From Pseudomonas sp. KNUC1026 (GTDB lineage Bacteria > Pseudomonadota > Gammaproteobacteria > Pseudomonadales > Pseudomonadaceae), in contig NZ_CP087138.1 of assembly GCF_021650705.1 (NCBI RefSeq), positions 2,728,001-2,792,000 on the forward strand: 64,000 nt of DNA, given 5' to 3'. The notes beneath the pieces were generated by a model. The model was not told the DNA's origin, made no database searches, and worked only from the letters and a program-made list of their open reading frames with translations. Positions 1 to 9,497 of this stretch are shown here, in pieces. The position numbers and the translations under genes are program-made. How positions within the stretch are numbered: position 1 is the first letter of the stretch; every line of letters begins with the position of its first letter.

Positions 1-523
1 ACGGCTCGGCTGCCCAATCGGGGCGGCCATCGAAAGTCGGTGTGGCAGGCCCGCCGTGATTCAGCGCAGGAGCGGCCGCTGGCACGGCCGAGATCGGCTC
101 GCTCGCCACAGGCCTGGGAGCGCTGACTGGGGTGGGTACTGGCGCAATGATCGGCTGAGGCTCTGCTACAGGCAACGTAGTGGGCAACAGTAGAGCCTGG
201 GCCAGTACTGGAGAGCTGGCCTCAGGCGCCGGCGCCCAGGGCAAGGGTTCGTCAGGCCGAATCAACGCAGGCTGCGGGGCCGCTTCGAGAGGCCCGCGGC
301 GTGCGTCGCGCACCTGTTCCTCGAGCACCGCTGCGCGAAATTCATCCAGCGTCAGGTCAGTGGCCGGTTCGCTGGCCGCAGCCACCGCCAATGAGACCGG
401 CGCGGCCTGCGGCACAGGTTCAGCCGGCCATTCGAACTCCTCGGTGGCTTCCTGCAACAGGCCATCGAGGTAGCTCTGCAGCGCCTGCTGCGGGCGCTTG
501 GCGATATCCACGGGGCGATTCAT
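1..523 (-). CDS. ParP-like CheW-domain coupling protein (N-terminal part; runs off window)
   Basis: The reading frame opens with ATG at 523 and stays open to the left edge, giving about 174 residues. The visible part begins MNRPVDIAKRPQQALQSYL and then becomes a long Pro/Ala/Glu-rich low-complexity region. No CheW fold is visible here; it would lie beyond the window. The identification rests on position: in Pseudomonas and Vibrio a CheW-domain protein (ParP) directly follows the ParA-like ParC and helps keep chemotaxis arrays at the flagellated pole. The start lies 1 base past the parC stop, so translational coupling is likely. I am sure of the reading frame and fairly sure of the name. Confidence 0.65.
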   Translation of the reverse strand, partial: MNRPVDIAKRPQQALQSYLDGLLQEATEEFEWPAEPVPQAAPVSLAVAAASEPATDLTLDEFRAAVLEEQVRDARRGPLEAAPQPALIRPDEPLPWAPAPEASSPVLAQALLLPTTLPVAEPQPIIAPVPTPVSAPRPVASEPISAVPAAAPALNHGGPATPTFDGRPDWAAEP

Positions 524-524
524 C

Positions 525-1313
525 TCAGGCCACCTGCGTGGTGAGCTGCTGCCCAAGCAGGTGCTTGAGCAACGCGCGGTAGGCCGTCACGCCACGGCTT
601 TTGGGGTCGAACTGCGACGGCGTTACGCCAGCACGGCTGGCGTCGCGCAAGCGCGTGTCGACCGGGATATAACCCTCCCACACGTTCTGCGGGAAGCTCT
701 CGCGCAGCACCTTGAGGGTGCTCAGCGACGCCTGGGTGCGGCGGTCGAACAGGGTCGGGATGATGCTGAACGGCAAAGGCTGTTTGCGTGAACGGTTGAT
801 CATCGCCAGCGTGTTGACCATGCGCTGCAAACCGTTGACCGCCAGATGTTCGGTCTGGCAAGGCACCACCAGCTGCTGGCTGGCCGCCAGTGCGTTGACC
901 ATCAGCACGCCCAGCAGGGGCGGGCTGTCGATCAGTGCGTAGTCGAAATCCTGCCACAGCTGCGCCAACGCCTTGGCCACCACCAGCCCGAGGCCGCTCT
1001 GCCCGGGCGACTGGCGCTCCAGCGTCGCCAGCGCGGTACTCGAAGGCAGCAGCGAGATAGAGGGGTGAGTGGTGGGCTGCAGCAATTGCCCGGCAAGGCC
1101 ATCGGGCACACCGCCCTTGTGCTGGAACAGGTCGAAATTGCTGTGTTCCAGCGCGTCGGGGTCAAGCCCGAAATAGCTGGTAAGCGAGCCATGCGGGTCC
1201 AGGTCGACCACCACCACGCGCTTGCCGGCGTCAGCCAGCAAGCCCGCCAGGGCGATGGTGGTGGTGGTCTTGCCGACCCCACCTTTCTGATTGGCGATTG
1301 CCCACACTCTCAT
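525..1313 (-). CDS. parC: ParA-family ATPase ParC (chemotaxis array positioning)
   Basis: This 262-residue protein has the deviant Walker A motif KGGVGKTT at residues 10-17, a Walker A' region (VVVVDLDPHGS) and a Walker B-like segment (YALIDSPP). These mark a MinD/ParA-type ATPase. ParA proteins of this genomic position dimerise on ATP binding and direct chemotaxis arrays to the cell pole and their segregation. It lies between motD and a ParP-like gene at the end of the cheA-cheB-motCD operon, which separates it from the chromosome-partitioning ParA. The frame is intact. ATG at 1313 is the first start and gives the MRVWAIANQKGG N-terminus typical of the family. Confidence 0.88.
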   Translation of the reverse strand: MRVWAIANQKGGVGKTTTTIALAGLLADAGKRVVVVDLDPHGSLTSYFGLDPDALEHSNFDLFQHKGGVPDGLAGQLLQPTTHPSISLLPSSTALATLERQSPGQSGLGLVVAKALAQLWQDFDYALIDSPPLLGVLMVNALAASQQLVVPCQTEHLAVNGLQRMVNTLAMINRSRKQPLPFSIIPTLFDRRTQASLSTLKVLRESFPQNVWEGYIPVDTRLRDASRAGVTPSQFDPKSRGVTAYRALLKHLLGQQLTTQVA

Positions 1314-1328
1314 GCACTTGACTCTGAA

Positions 1329-2213
1329 TTACGGGTTGGCAGAAGGCGCCGGGGTTTTGACACCCTGCCCGGAACCCTGCTGGGATGCGCCATCCGGTGC
1401 ACTTTGTGTGCCAGCTCTGCGCATGGCCGCATCCGGCTGCGCATTGGCGGTACCGGTGGCGGTCAGGCTGCGGCGTACTTCGAGGTTGCGCGAGACCACC
1501 AGCACCACGCGGCGGTTGCGCGAGCGCCCATCAGCGCTCTCGTTGCTGGCCACTGGCTGGAACTCCCCATAACCCACGGCCGCCAGGCGGCGCGGGTCGA
1601 TACCGTCCATGGCCATCATCCGTACGATGCTGGAAGCCCGAGCAGTGGAAAGCTCCCAGTTGGTCGGGTACTGCGCCGTACGGATCGGCTGGTTGTCGGT
1701 GAAGCCTTCCACGTGAACGGGGTTGGCGAACGGTGCCAGCACCTTCGCTACCTTCTCGATGATCTGGAAACCCTGGTCGCTGGGGATCGCATCGCCACTG
1801 GGGAACAGCAAACCGGACTTGAGCTCGATCTCGATCCACAGCTCGTTGCCACGCACGTTCATCTGGTCGCTGGCGATCAGGTCACCAAAGGCGGTGCGCA
1901 CCTGGTCGGCAATCATCTTCAATGGCTCAGCCTGGCCGATGGCCGAGTCGGTGTTATCACCCTGGGCATCCAGCGGGTCGGCTACCTGAGTGGAAAGCGG
2001 CTTCTCTTCACCGACCGGAATAGGCTTGGTGCTGCGCTCCTGATCGTTGAACACGCCCACCAGCGTTTGCGAAAGCACCTTGTACTTGCCTTCGTTGATC
2101 GAGGAGATCGAATACATCACCACGAAGAAAGCGAACAGCAAGGTGATGAAGTCGGCGTAGGACACCAACCATCGCTCGTGATTTTCATGTTCTTCGGCGG
2201 GCCTGCGGCGCAT
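1329..2213 (-). CDS. motD: Flagellar stator protein MotD (MotB family)
   Basis: The protein has 294 residues. After a short charged N-terminus there is a single membrane segment at about residues 16-38 that carries the proton-binding Asp of MotB proteins (SYADFITLLFAFF, Asp21). A periplasmic OmpA-type peptidoglycan-binding domain follows at about residues 135-245 (VEGFTDNQPI, NWELSTARA). It anchors the stator to the cell wall and pairs with MotC, encoded 4 bases upstream. Pseudomonas uses MotCD as its second stator, mainly for swarming and high-load motility. The tail is Ala/Gly/Pro-rich. The frame is intact. Confidence 0.93.
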   Translation of the reverse strand: MRRRPAEEHENHERWLVSYADFITLLFAFFVVMYSISSINEGKYKVLSQTLVGVFNDQERSTKPIPVGEEKPLSTQVADPLDAQGDNTDSAIGQAEPLKMIADQVRTAFGDLIASDQMNVRGNELWIEIELKSGLLFPSGDAIPSDQGFQIIEKVAKVLAPFANPVHVEGFTDNQPIRTAQYPTNWELSTARASSIVRMMAMDGIDPRRLAAVGYGEFQPVASNESADGRSRNRRVVLVVSRNLEVRRSLTATGTANAQPDAAMRRAGTQSAPDGASQQGSGQGVKTPAPSANP

Positions 2214-2217
2214 CAGT

Positions 2218-2958
2218 TCACCCCATGAAGCCTTGCAGCTTCAGTTCGATCGACCGTGGGTTCTCGCCTTCGGCGATCGACAACAGCCCTTCCAGAAGCA
2301 TCTCGCGATAGCGCGCCTGGCGGGCGGCGATGGCTTTGAGCTTGTTGGCTACTGGCAGCAGAATCAGGTTGGCGGAGGCAACGCCGTAGATGGTGGCCAC
2401 GAAAGCCACCGCGATGCCGCTGCCCAGCTGCGAGGGATCGGCCAGGTTGCCCATCACGTGGATCAACCCCATCACCGCGCCGATAATGCCGATGGTGGGC
2501 GCATAGCCCCCCATGCACTCGTAGACTTTAGCGGCTGCCAGGTCGCGGGCTTCCTGTGTCAGAAAGTCGACTTCGAGCACGCCCCGCAGGGATTCGGGCT
2601 CAGCGCCATCGACCAGCAACTGCAGGCCTTTGCGCGCATAAAGATCCGGCTCGCTGTCGGCGACGCCCTCAAGGCCCAACAAGCCTTCCTTGCGCGCCAC
2701 AAGGCTCCAGCCGACCACCCGGTCGATGCCACTGGCAAGGTCGATGCGTGGCGGCACGAACACCCAGGGCAGGATCCCCACTGCGCGCTTGAACGCACCC
2801 ATCGGCGTTTGCAGCAACGCCGCAGCCAGGGTGCCGCCCAGCACGATCAGTGCCGCCGGCCCATTGGCCAGCGACGGCAGGTGCCCGCCTTCGAGAAAGT
2901 TGCCGCCGATGATGGCCACGAACGCGAGGATGACGCCAATCAGGCTCAGAACATCCAT
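2218..2958 (-). CDS. motC: Flagellar stator protein MotC (MotA family)
   Basis: This 246-residue membrane protein belongs to the MotA/TolQ/ExbB family. It starts [20 protein letters not shown] and has the late membrane pair around GYAPTIGIIGAVMGLIHVMGNL. With MotD it forms a proton channel that drives flagellar rotation. I chose ATG at 2958 over the in-frame GTG at 2967: the ATG overlaps the cheB stop by one base (TGATG), which fits coupled translation, and matches the usual N-terminus. The GTG would add three residues inside cheB. It is part of the cheA-cheB-motC-motD-parC-parP operon. Confidence 0.93.
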   Translation of the reverse strand: MDVLSLIGVILAFVAIIGGNFLEGGHLPSLANGPAALIVLGGTLAAALLQTPMGAFKRAVGILPWVFVPPRIDLASGIDRVVGWSLVARKEGLLGLEGVADSEPDLYARKGLQLLVDGAEPESLRGVLEVDFLTQEARDLAAAKVYECMGGYAPTIGIIGAVMGLIHVMGNLADPSQLGSGIAVAFVATIYGVASANLILLPVANKLKAIAARQARYREMLLEGLLSIAEGENPRSIELKLQGFMG

Positions 2959-4091
2959 CAGTGGCACGCCTCCACCAGGTGGCGGCCGATGTCATCAAGG
3001 CTGTAGACCGCATCGGCAAGGCCCGCTTTGGCGATGGCCATGGGCATGCCGTAGATCACGCAGCTGGCTTCATCCTGCGACCATACCTGGCTGCCGCCTT
3101 GCTTGAGCAGGCGTGCACCTTCACGGCCGTCGGCGCCCATACCGGTCAGCACCACCGCCAGCACCTTGTCGCCAAACGACTTGGCCGCCGACCCGAAGGT
3201 GATGTCGACGCAGGGCTTGTAATTCAGACGCTCGTCGCCCGGCAGGATTTTCACCGTGCCGCGCGCATCGACCATCATCTGCTTGCCCCCAGGGGCCAGC
3301 AGCGCGAGGCCAGGTCGCAGGTGGTCGCCATCTTCTGCTTCCTTGACGCTGATGTTGCAGAGTTTGTCGAGGCGTTCGGCGAATGCCTTGGTGAACGCGG
3401 CAGGCATGTGCTGGATCAGCACCAGCGGTGCCGGGAAGTTCGCCGGCAGTTGTGTGAGTACGCGTTGCAGCGCCACTGGCCCACCGGTGGAGGTGCCGAT
3501 CGCCACCAGCTTGTAGGCCTTGCGCTTGGGGGGTGGGCTGGGTGCTGCCGCAGCAGGCTGCGGCGCACGGCTGGCTGGCGCCGCAGGCAACGGCCGATGT
3601 GCAGGCGTGGTGCTGGTGCTGCGAGCCGTGACCGGCGGCGGCGCAGCGGCAGCCGGCGCCGCCACAGGCGTCGAAAACGCGCTGAAGCGCCGATTGCTGC
3701 GGGCAATGGTGTGGATCTTCTCGCACAGCAACTGCTTGACGCGGTCGGGGTTGCGCGAGATGTCTTCGAAATTCTTGGGAAGGTAGTCGACGGCACCGGC
3801 ATCCAGCGCGTCGAGCGTTACACGGGCACCCTCATGGGTGAGCGAGGAGAACATCAGCACCGGGGTCGGGCAGCGCTGCATGATGTGCCGCACCGCAGTG
3901 ATGCCGTCCATCATGGGCATCTCGTAGTCCATGGTGATGACATCGGGCTTGAGCGCCAGGGCCTGGTCGATGGCTTCACGGCCGTTGGTCGCGGTGCCGA
4001 CCACCTGCAAGGTGCTGTCCGACGCGAGGATCTCCGAGACGCGACGCCGGAAGAAACCCGAGTCGTCCACCACCAGGACTTTCACTGCCAT
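2958..4091 (-). CDS. cheB: Chemotaxis response regulator methylesterase CheB
   Basis: The protein has 377 residues. The receiver domain (about 1-120) has the acidic pair VVDD at 9-10 and the phosphoacceptor Asp55 in [10 protein letters not shown] Pro/Ala-rich linker (about 140-190) joins it to the methylesterase domain, which shows the catalytic triad Ser201 (GTSTGG), His228 (LIQHMP) and Asp321 (GMGADG). CheB removes methyl groups from receptor glutamates when CheA phosphorylates it, resetting receptor sensitivity. It sits 47 bases downstream of cheA and overlaps motC. The linker is longer and more low-complexity than in enteric CheB. Confidence 0.95.
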   Translation of the reverse strand: MAVKVLVVDDSGFFRRRVSEILASDSTLQVVGTATNGREAIDQALALKPDVITMDYEMPMMDGITAVRHIMQRCPTPVLMFSSLTHEGARVTLDALDAGAVDYLPKNFEDISRNPDRVKQLLCEKIHTIARSNRRFSAFSTPVAAPAAAAPPPVTARSTSTTPAHRPLPAAPASRAPQPAAAAPSPPPKRKAYKLVAIGTSTGGPVALQRVLTQLPANFPAPLVLIQHMPAAFTKAFAERLDKLCNISVKEAEDGDHLRPGLALLAPGGKQMMVDARGTVKILPGDERLNYKPCVDITFGSAAKSFGDKVLAVVLTGMGADGREGARLLKQGGSQVWSQDEASCVIYGMPMAIAKAGLADAVYSLDDIGRHLVEACH

Positions 4092-4138
4092 TGTTCACTC
4101 CATTACCCAAGGCCGGCGGCGAGCCGGCCCCGAGGATT

Positions 4139-6401
4139 TCAGATGCGCCGAGAGGCGTAGCGCTTGAGCATGCTGGGCACGTCAAGAATCAGCGCGATGC
4201 GGCCATCGCCAGTGATGGTGGCCCCGGACATGCCCGGTGTGCCTTGCAGCATCTTGCCCAGTGGCTTGATTACCACTTCTTCCTGGCCGACCAGTTGATC
4301 GACCACAAAGCCGATGCGTTGGGTGCCGACCGAGAGGATCACGACATGGCCTTCGCGCTGTTCGTCGTCAGCCACACCGTCGTGCACCAGCCAGCGCTTG
4401 AGGTAGAACAGCGGCAATGCCTTGTCGCGCACGATCACCACTTCCTGGCCGTCGACCACGTTGGTGCGCGACAGATCCAGGTGGAAGATCTCGTTGACGC
4501 TCACCAGCGGGAAGGCGAAGGCCTGGTCGCCCAGCATCACCATCAGCGTCGGCATGATCGCCAGCGTCAGCGGTACCTTGATGATGATCTTCGAGCCCTG
4601 GCCTTTGGCCGAGTGAATGTTGATCGAGCCATTGAGCTGGGCGATCTTGGTTTTCACCACGTCCATGCCCACGCCACGGCCGGACACGTCGGAGATTTCG
4701 GTCTTGGTCGAGAAGCCCGGGGCGAAGATCAGGTTGTAGCAGTCCGATTCGCTCAGGCGGTCGGCTGCGTCCTTGTCCATCAGGCCCTTTTCCACCGCTT
4801 TGGCGCGCAAGACGTTCGGGTCCATGCCCTTGCCGTCGTCGGAGATCGACAGCAGGATGTGATCGCCTTCCTGCTCGGCGGAGAGCACCACGCGGCCGCT
4901 GCGCACCTTGCCGGACTCTTCGCGCTCCTCGGTGTTTCCACGCCGTGGTCGCACGCGTTGCGCACCAAGTGAACCAACGGGTCGGCCAATGCTTCGACCA
5001 GGTTTTTGTCGAGGTCGGTTTCTTCGCCCACCAGCTCGAGGTTGATTTCTTCTTGAGCTGGCGCGCCAGGTCACGGACCAGGCGCGGGAAGCGGCCGAAG
5101 ACTTTCTTGATCGGCTGCATGCGGGTTTTCATCACCGCGGTCTGCAGGTCGGCAGTCACCACGTCCAGGTTCGATACCGCCTTGGCCATGGCCTCGTCGC
5201 CACTGTTGGCACCCGACCGCACCAGGCGGTTACGTACCAGCACCAGCTCGCCGACCATGTTCATGATCTCGTCGAGGCGCGCAGTGTCGACCCGCACAGT
5301 GGTTTCCGCTTCGCTTGCGGCAGGCTTGTCACCCGCCGGCGCAGCGGCACGCGCTGCAGGCGCCGGAGCGGCAGCAGGTGCCGCTGCCGGTGCTGGCCTG
5401 GCAGCCGGCGCGGCGGCTGGAGCGGGCTTGGCGGCTGCGGGCGGTGGTGGTGGTGGTGGCGCTACGGCAGCGGCGGGCGCTGCGGGCGCCACGAACTTGC
5501 CCTTGCCGTGCAGCTCATCGAGCAGGTTTTCGAATTCGGAGTCAGTGATCAGGTCGCCGCTCGGCGCAGCCGTGGCGCTGGAGGCCTCAGCGGCGGCCGG
5601 CGCAGCAGCCGGCAGCTTGTCTGCGGCGAAGCTGCCTTTGCCATGCAACTGGTCGAGCAAGGCTTCGAATTCGGTGTCGGTGATTTCGTCGCTCGCAGGC
5701 GCCGCCTGCCCCGCAGGGGCAGCGGCGGCACCCGGAATCTTTTCAGCGGCGAACTGGCCTTTGCCATGCAACTGATCGAGCAGGGCTTCGAATTCGGAAT
5801 CGGTGATTTCGTCGGCCGGCACATCGCCGCTGGCGGCAACCGGCGCGGGAGCGGCGGCGGCAGGCGCTGCATGTTCGCTGTCGAGCGAGTGCAGCAACGC
5901 TTCGAATTCGGCGTCGGAAATATTCTCCGAACCTGCAGGCTGAACAGGCTCTGGAGCCGAGGCCGGGGCCGAGACCGGAACCGGCTCAGGGGCAGCAGCA
6001 GGCGCAGCACCTGCCGGCTCGGCCAGGCGCGAAAGGGCTTGCAGCAGCTCGCGGCTGGCCGGAGTGATCTGGGTGCGCTCGCGCACCTGGCCGAACATGC
6101 TGTTGACCGTATCCAGCGCCTCCAGCACCACGTCCATCAATTCGGCGTCGACGCGGCGTTCACCCTTGCGCAGGATGTCGAACACGTTTTCGGCGATGTG
6201 ACGGCGTTCAACCAGCTCATTGAGCTGCAGGAAGCCCGCACCGCCCTTGACGGTGTGGAAGCCGCGGAAAATAGCGTTGAGCAGGTCCGCATCGTCAGGC
6301 CGGCTTTCGAGCTCGACCAACTGTTCGGACAACTGCTCGAGGATCTCGCCGGCCTCTACCAGGAAGTCCTGGAGGATTTCTTCATCGGCGCCGAAGCTCA
6401 T
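4139..6401 (-). CDS. cheA: Chemotaxis histidine kinase CheA (two frame breaks)
   Basis: Read across all three frames this is one CheA of about 753 residues. The Hpt domain carries His49 (FRGFHTVKGG). A long Pro/Ala linker holds four copies of a short acidic repeat (see findings). Dimerisation, ATPase (ISDDGKGMDP, GRGVGMDVV) and CheW-like domains follow. CheA autophosphorylates in receptor complexes and passes phosphate to CheY and CheB. The frame breaks near 5058 (after RQLKK) and near 4940 (after HGVETP). A conserved segment continues in another frame each time, so two one-base errors are more likely than a pseudogene. The start at 6401 gives MSFGADEEIL. Confidence 0.92.
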
Positions 6402-6489
6402 GTAGGTGCTCCCTGGAATTCATTATGTGCGGCCCGGCTGTGGTCTCTAATGAACCCGCCCTGCCCAGAACACCGTCAAAACCCTGGGC

Positions 6490-7276
6490 TCAGAAGCCCA
6501 GGCTCGACAGCAGGTCGTCAACGTCGTCCTGGCCGGATACCACGTCTTCACGCTTATCGGCATGAATCTGCGGACCTTCACCCCTTTCGGGATATTTTTC
6601 CTTGTTTTTCGCGTTCCAGTTCGTCGCGGTCATGGCGGATGCCCGCGAAGCGATCCACAGAGCCGGCCATGAGCACCAGCTTGAGCAGATTGCTTTCGAC
6701 TTCAGTGACAAGGCCGGTCACACGCTTGATGACCTGGCCGGTCAGATCCTGGAAGTCCTGTGCCAGCAGGATGTCGTTGAGCTTGCTCGACAGCCCCGTG
6801 GCTTCGGTTTCGCTGTGCGCCAGGAAACCGTCCACGCGCTTGACCAGCTCGCGGAATTCCTCGGCACCCATCTCTTTGTGCATGAACCGTTGCCAGTCAC
6901 TGCGCAGGGCCTTGGCCGAGTCGCCAAGATCATGGGCAATCGGCAGGCTTTGCTCGACCAGGTCCATGGTCCGGTTGGCGGCCTGTTCGGTCAGGCGAAC
7001 CACGTAGTCAAGGCGCTCGGTCGCGTCGGTGATCTGCGAGGCATCGGCCGAATCCGGCAGGCGCGGGTCGATCTGGAAACTGACGATGGCGCTGTGAAGC
7101 TCCCGAGTCAGCTTGCCGACCTCTTGATACAAGCCGCGGTCGCGGGCCTGGTTCAGCTCATGGATCAGCTCGACGGCATCGGCAAACTTCCCTTGTTCCA
7201 ACCGGTCGACCAACTCATGGGCGTGTTTTTTCAGGGTGGACTCGAAGTCACCCAGCGACGAATTCTTAGGCTCCAT
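6490..7276 (-). CDS. cheZ: CheY-P phosphatase CheZ (one frame break)
   Basis: The full span gives about 262 residues, the usual Pseudomonas CheZ length. The first 225 or so residues are in the frame starting at 7276 (MEPKNSSLGDFES) and are largely helical. They include the catalytic region around LNDILLAQDFQDLTGQVIKRV. The frame breaks near 6603 in an A-rich run, and the next frame carries the expected C-terminus: an acidic tail ending DDVDDLLSSLGF, the CheY-binding peptide. Removing one A from the run restores a single ORF. CheZ dephosphorylates CheY-P and ends tumble or reversal signals. It lies directly after cheY. Confidence 0.92.
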
Positions 7277-7295
7277 GGTGCCCCCGTGGCGGAGT

Positions 7296-7670
7296 TCAGC
7301 TGTTTACACGCTCGAAGATCTTTTCGATCTTTTCTTTCAGCACCTGAGCGGTGAAAGGCTTGACCACATAGCCGTTGACGCCGGCCTGGGCCGCTTCGAT
7401 GATCTGCTCACGTTTCGCTTCGGCGGTCACCATCAGCACCGGCAGGTGCTTGAGGCGGTCGTCGGCGCGTACCTGGCGCAGCAGATCGATGCCGGTCATC
7501 CCGGGCATGTTCCAGTCGGTCACCAGGAAATCGAAACTACCGCTTTGCAGCATCGGCAATGCAGTAATCCCGTCGTCGGCTTCCGAGGTATTGGTGAACC
7601 CCAAGTCACGCAACAGGTTCTTGATGATCCGCCGCATCGTCGAAAAGTCATCGACGATGAGGATTTTCAT
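7296..7670 (-). CDS. cheY: Chemotaxis response regulator CheY
   Basis: This is a stand-alone 124-residue receiver domain. It has the acidic pair VDD at 7-8, phosphoacceptor Asp52 ([11 protein letters not shown]), the conserved Thr/Ala switch (LMVTAEA) and the KPF lysine (GYVVKPFTA). Phospho-CheY binds the flagellar switch protein FliM and changes rotation direction. ATG at 7670 gives the standard MKILIVDD start; an upstream in-frame TTG at 7694 would add eight residues with no family support. It is followed 19 bases later by cheZ. A possible sigma-28 promoter and a stem-loop lie upstream. Confidence 0.96.
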   Translation of the reverse strand: MKILIVDDFSTMRRIIKNLLRDLGFTNTSEADDGITALPMLQSGSFDFLVTDWNMPGMTGIDLLRQVRADDRLKHLPVLMVTAEAKREQIIEAAQAGVNGYVVKPFTAQVLKEKIEKIFERVNS

Positions 7671-7705
7671 GTTCTTGTCCAAGTAGACCTCCAAGCAGTC
7701 CTAAA

Positions 7706-7728
7706 CGCGCCCAACCCCTCGGGGCGCG
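7706..7728 (-). terminator. GC-rich stem-loop between fliA and cheY
   Basis: A 7-bp perfect stem (CGCGCCC/GGGCGCG) with a 9-base loop lies 108 bases after the fliA stop and 36 bases before the cheY start. On the minus strand it is followed only by GTTTAG, so it is at best a weak intrinsic terminator. It could partly end fliA transcription or sit in the cheY leader. Confidence 0.4.
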
Positions 7729-7782
7729 AGTCAATCGATCCGATACAACACACGCAACTGCCTGAGCAGGCGTGGCGGGCGT

Positions 7783-7806
7783 GATATCACACAGCCAGCG
7801 CCTTGA
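7783..7806 (-). promoter_or_regulatory. Possible sigma-28 (FliA) promoter for cheYZ
   Basis: On the minus strand TCAAG (the Pseudomonas FliA -35 core) at 7806-7802 is followed, after about 13 bases, by GATATC. That is a weak match to a GCCGATAT-type -10. CheYZ genes are known FliA targets in Pseudomonas, but the -10 match here is poor. Confidence 0.3.
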
Positions 7807-7835
7807 TCCAGCAAATCATTCAAACTTTGCTTTCT

Positions 7836-8576
7836 TCAGCGGGCCCGCCACTCACCCAACCGGCTGCGCAAACGCGCTGCGCACTGGCTGTGCAACTGGC
7901 TCACACGGGACTCGCTGACACCGAGCACTTCACCGATCTCCTTGAGGTTGAGCTCCTCGTCGTAATACAGCGACAACACCAGGCGCTCGCGCTCCGGCAG
8001 GTTGGCGATGGCATCGGCGAGGGCTTTCTGGAAGCGTTCATCCTCCAGCCCGCGCGATGGCTCACCACTGACCGCCCCCTCATCATGGGCCCCTTCGTGT
8101 TCGCCTTCCTGCAACAGGTCGTCGAAACTGAACAGCCGGCTACCCAGGGTATCGTTGAGAATCCCGTAGTATTCGTCCAGGCTCATCTTGAGTTCGGCAG
8201 CAACCTCGTGATCTTTAGCGTCGCGGCCAGTTCTTGCTTCAACTGCGCGAATCGCGTCACTGACCATGCGGGTATTGCGGTGCACCGAACGTGGTGCCCA
8301 GTCACCCTTGCGTACTTCGTCGAGCATCGCGCCACGAATGCGAATGCCGGCGTAGGTCTCGAAGCTTGCGCCTTTGGTGGAGTCGTACTTGGTCGAAACT
8401 TCGAGCAGGCCGATCATGCCGGCCTGAATCAGATCCTCGACCTGCACGCTGGCCGGCAGGCGCGCCAGCAAGTGGTAGGCAATGCGCTTGACCAAGGGCG
8501 CGTAGCGCTCGATCAGCTCATATTGCTGCGATTCGCGTGACGCTTTGTTGTACATCCGGTATCCGCTGGCACTCAT
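7836..8576 (-). CDS. fliA: Flagellar sigma factor FliA (sigma-28)
   Basis: This 246-residue sigma-70-family protein has region 2 (YELIERYAPLVKRIAYHLLARLP, DLIQAGMIGLLE), region 3 (FETYAGIRIRGAMLDEVRK) and region 4 with the helix-turn-helix (LNLKEIGEVLGVSESRVSQL). It directs transcription of late flagellar and chemotaxis genes. A longer in-frame ORF reaches back to 8702, inside fleN. I chose ATG at 8576 because it overlaps the fleN stop as ATGA and gives the family-standard N-terminus just ahead of region 1.2. FleN and FliA are likely translationally coupled. Confidence 0.95.
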   Translation of the reverse strand: MSASGYRMYNKASRESQQYELIERYAPLVKRIAYHLLARLPASVQVEDLIQAGMIGLLEVSTKYDSTKGASFETYAGIRIRGAMLDEVRKGDWAPRSVHRNTRMVSDAIRAVEARTGRDAKDHEVAAELKMSLDEYYGILNDTLGSRLFSFDDLLQEGEHEGAHDEGAVSGEPSRGLEDERFQKALADAIANLPERERLVLSLYYDEELNLKEIGEVLGVSESRVSQLHSQCAARLRSRLGEWRAR

Positions 8577-9405
8577 GATACGGGCCCCGCACTGGTTTGC
8601 TGTACCAATCGTTCCACGAAGAACTCCAGATGCCCGCGAGGGTTGGCCGGCAGCGGCCAGCTGTCGACCTTCTGCGCGATGGCCTTGAAGGCCAGCGCGC
8701 ACTTGGAGCGTGGGAACGCCTCATAGACCGCCCGCTGCTTCTGCACGGCTTTGCGCACGGTTTCGTCGTAGGGCACCGCGCCAACGTACTGCAGCGCGAC
8801 GTCCAGAAAGCGGTCGGTCACCTTGGTCAGCTTAGCGAACAGGTTCCGACCTTCCTGGGGGCTCTGGGCCATGTTGGCCAGCACCCGGAAACGATTCATG
8901 CCGTAGTCGCGATTGAGCAGCTTGATCAGCGCGTAGGCATCGGTGATGGAGGTGGGCTCGTCGCACACCACCAGCAGCACCTCTTGAGCTGCGCGCACGA
9001 AGCTTACGACCGAATCGCCAATCCCGGCTGCCGTGTCGATCATCAACACGTCGAGGTTGTCGCCGATTTCGCTGAACGCCTGGATCAACCCGGCATGCTG
9101 GGCCGGGGTCAGGTGAACCATGCTCTGGGTACCGGAGGCGGCCGGCACGATTCGGATGCCGCCAGGCCCCTGCAGGATCACGTCGCGCAGGTCGCAGCGG
9201 CCTTCGATCACATCGGCCAGGGTGCGTTTGGGGTCAGCCCGAGCAGCACATCGACGTTGGCCAGTCCCAGGTCGGCGTCCAGCAGCATGACCCTTCGGCC
9301 AAGCTCTGCCAGCGCCAGCGAGAGGTTCACTGACACGTTCGTTTTGCCGACGCCACCCTTGCCGCCGGTCACCGCGATCACCTGTACGGGATGCATGCTG
9401 CCCAT
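8573..9405 (-). CDS. fleN: Flagellar number regulator FleN (one frame break)
   Basis: FleN (FlhG, MinD-like ATPase) keeps the number of polar flagella to one or a few by antagonising the activator FleQ. The N-terminal piece has Walker [11 protein letters not shown] and the A' motif [13 protein letters not shown]. The frame breaks near 9232 and continues in the next frame as EGRCDLRDV, with Walker B-like [13 protein letters not shown]. The expected [14 protein letters not shown] is restored by adding one A to a run of three. The full span gives about 277 residues, the normal length. The start [15 protein letters not shown] matches known FleN. It lies between flhF and fliA. Confidence 0.92.
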
Positions 9406-9497
9406 TCGTTCCTTACCTTGTCACTTCAGACCGAGGCCACGCGATGCTGCCTTGAGGCAGCGCGACGCGCAGGTAGATTGCAAAACGTTCATTACCT

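Noticed and set aside
846..2228. Long plus-strand ORFs opposite parC/motD and opposite cheA/cheZ (5508-7007)
   Set aside because: They are shadows of high-GC genes on the minus strand, with Arg/Gly/His/Gln-rich composition and no recognisable motif.
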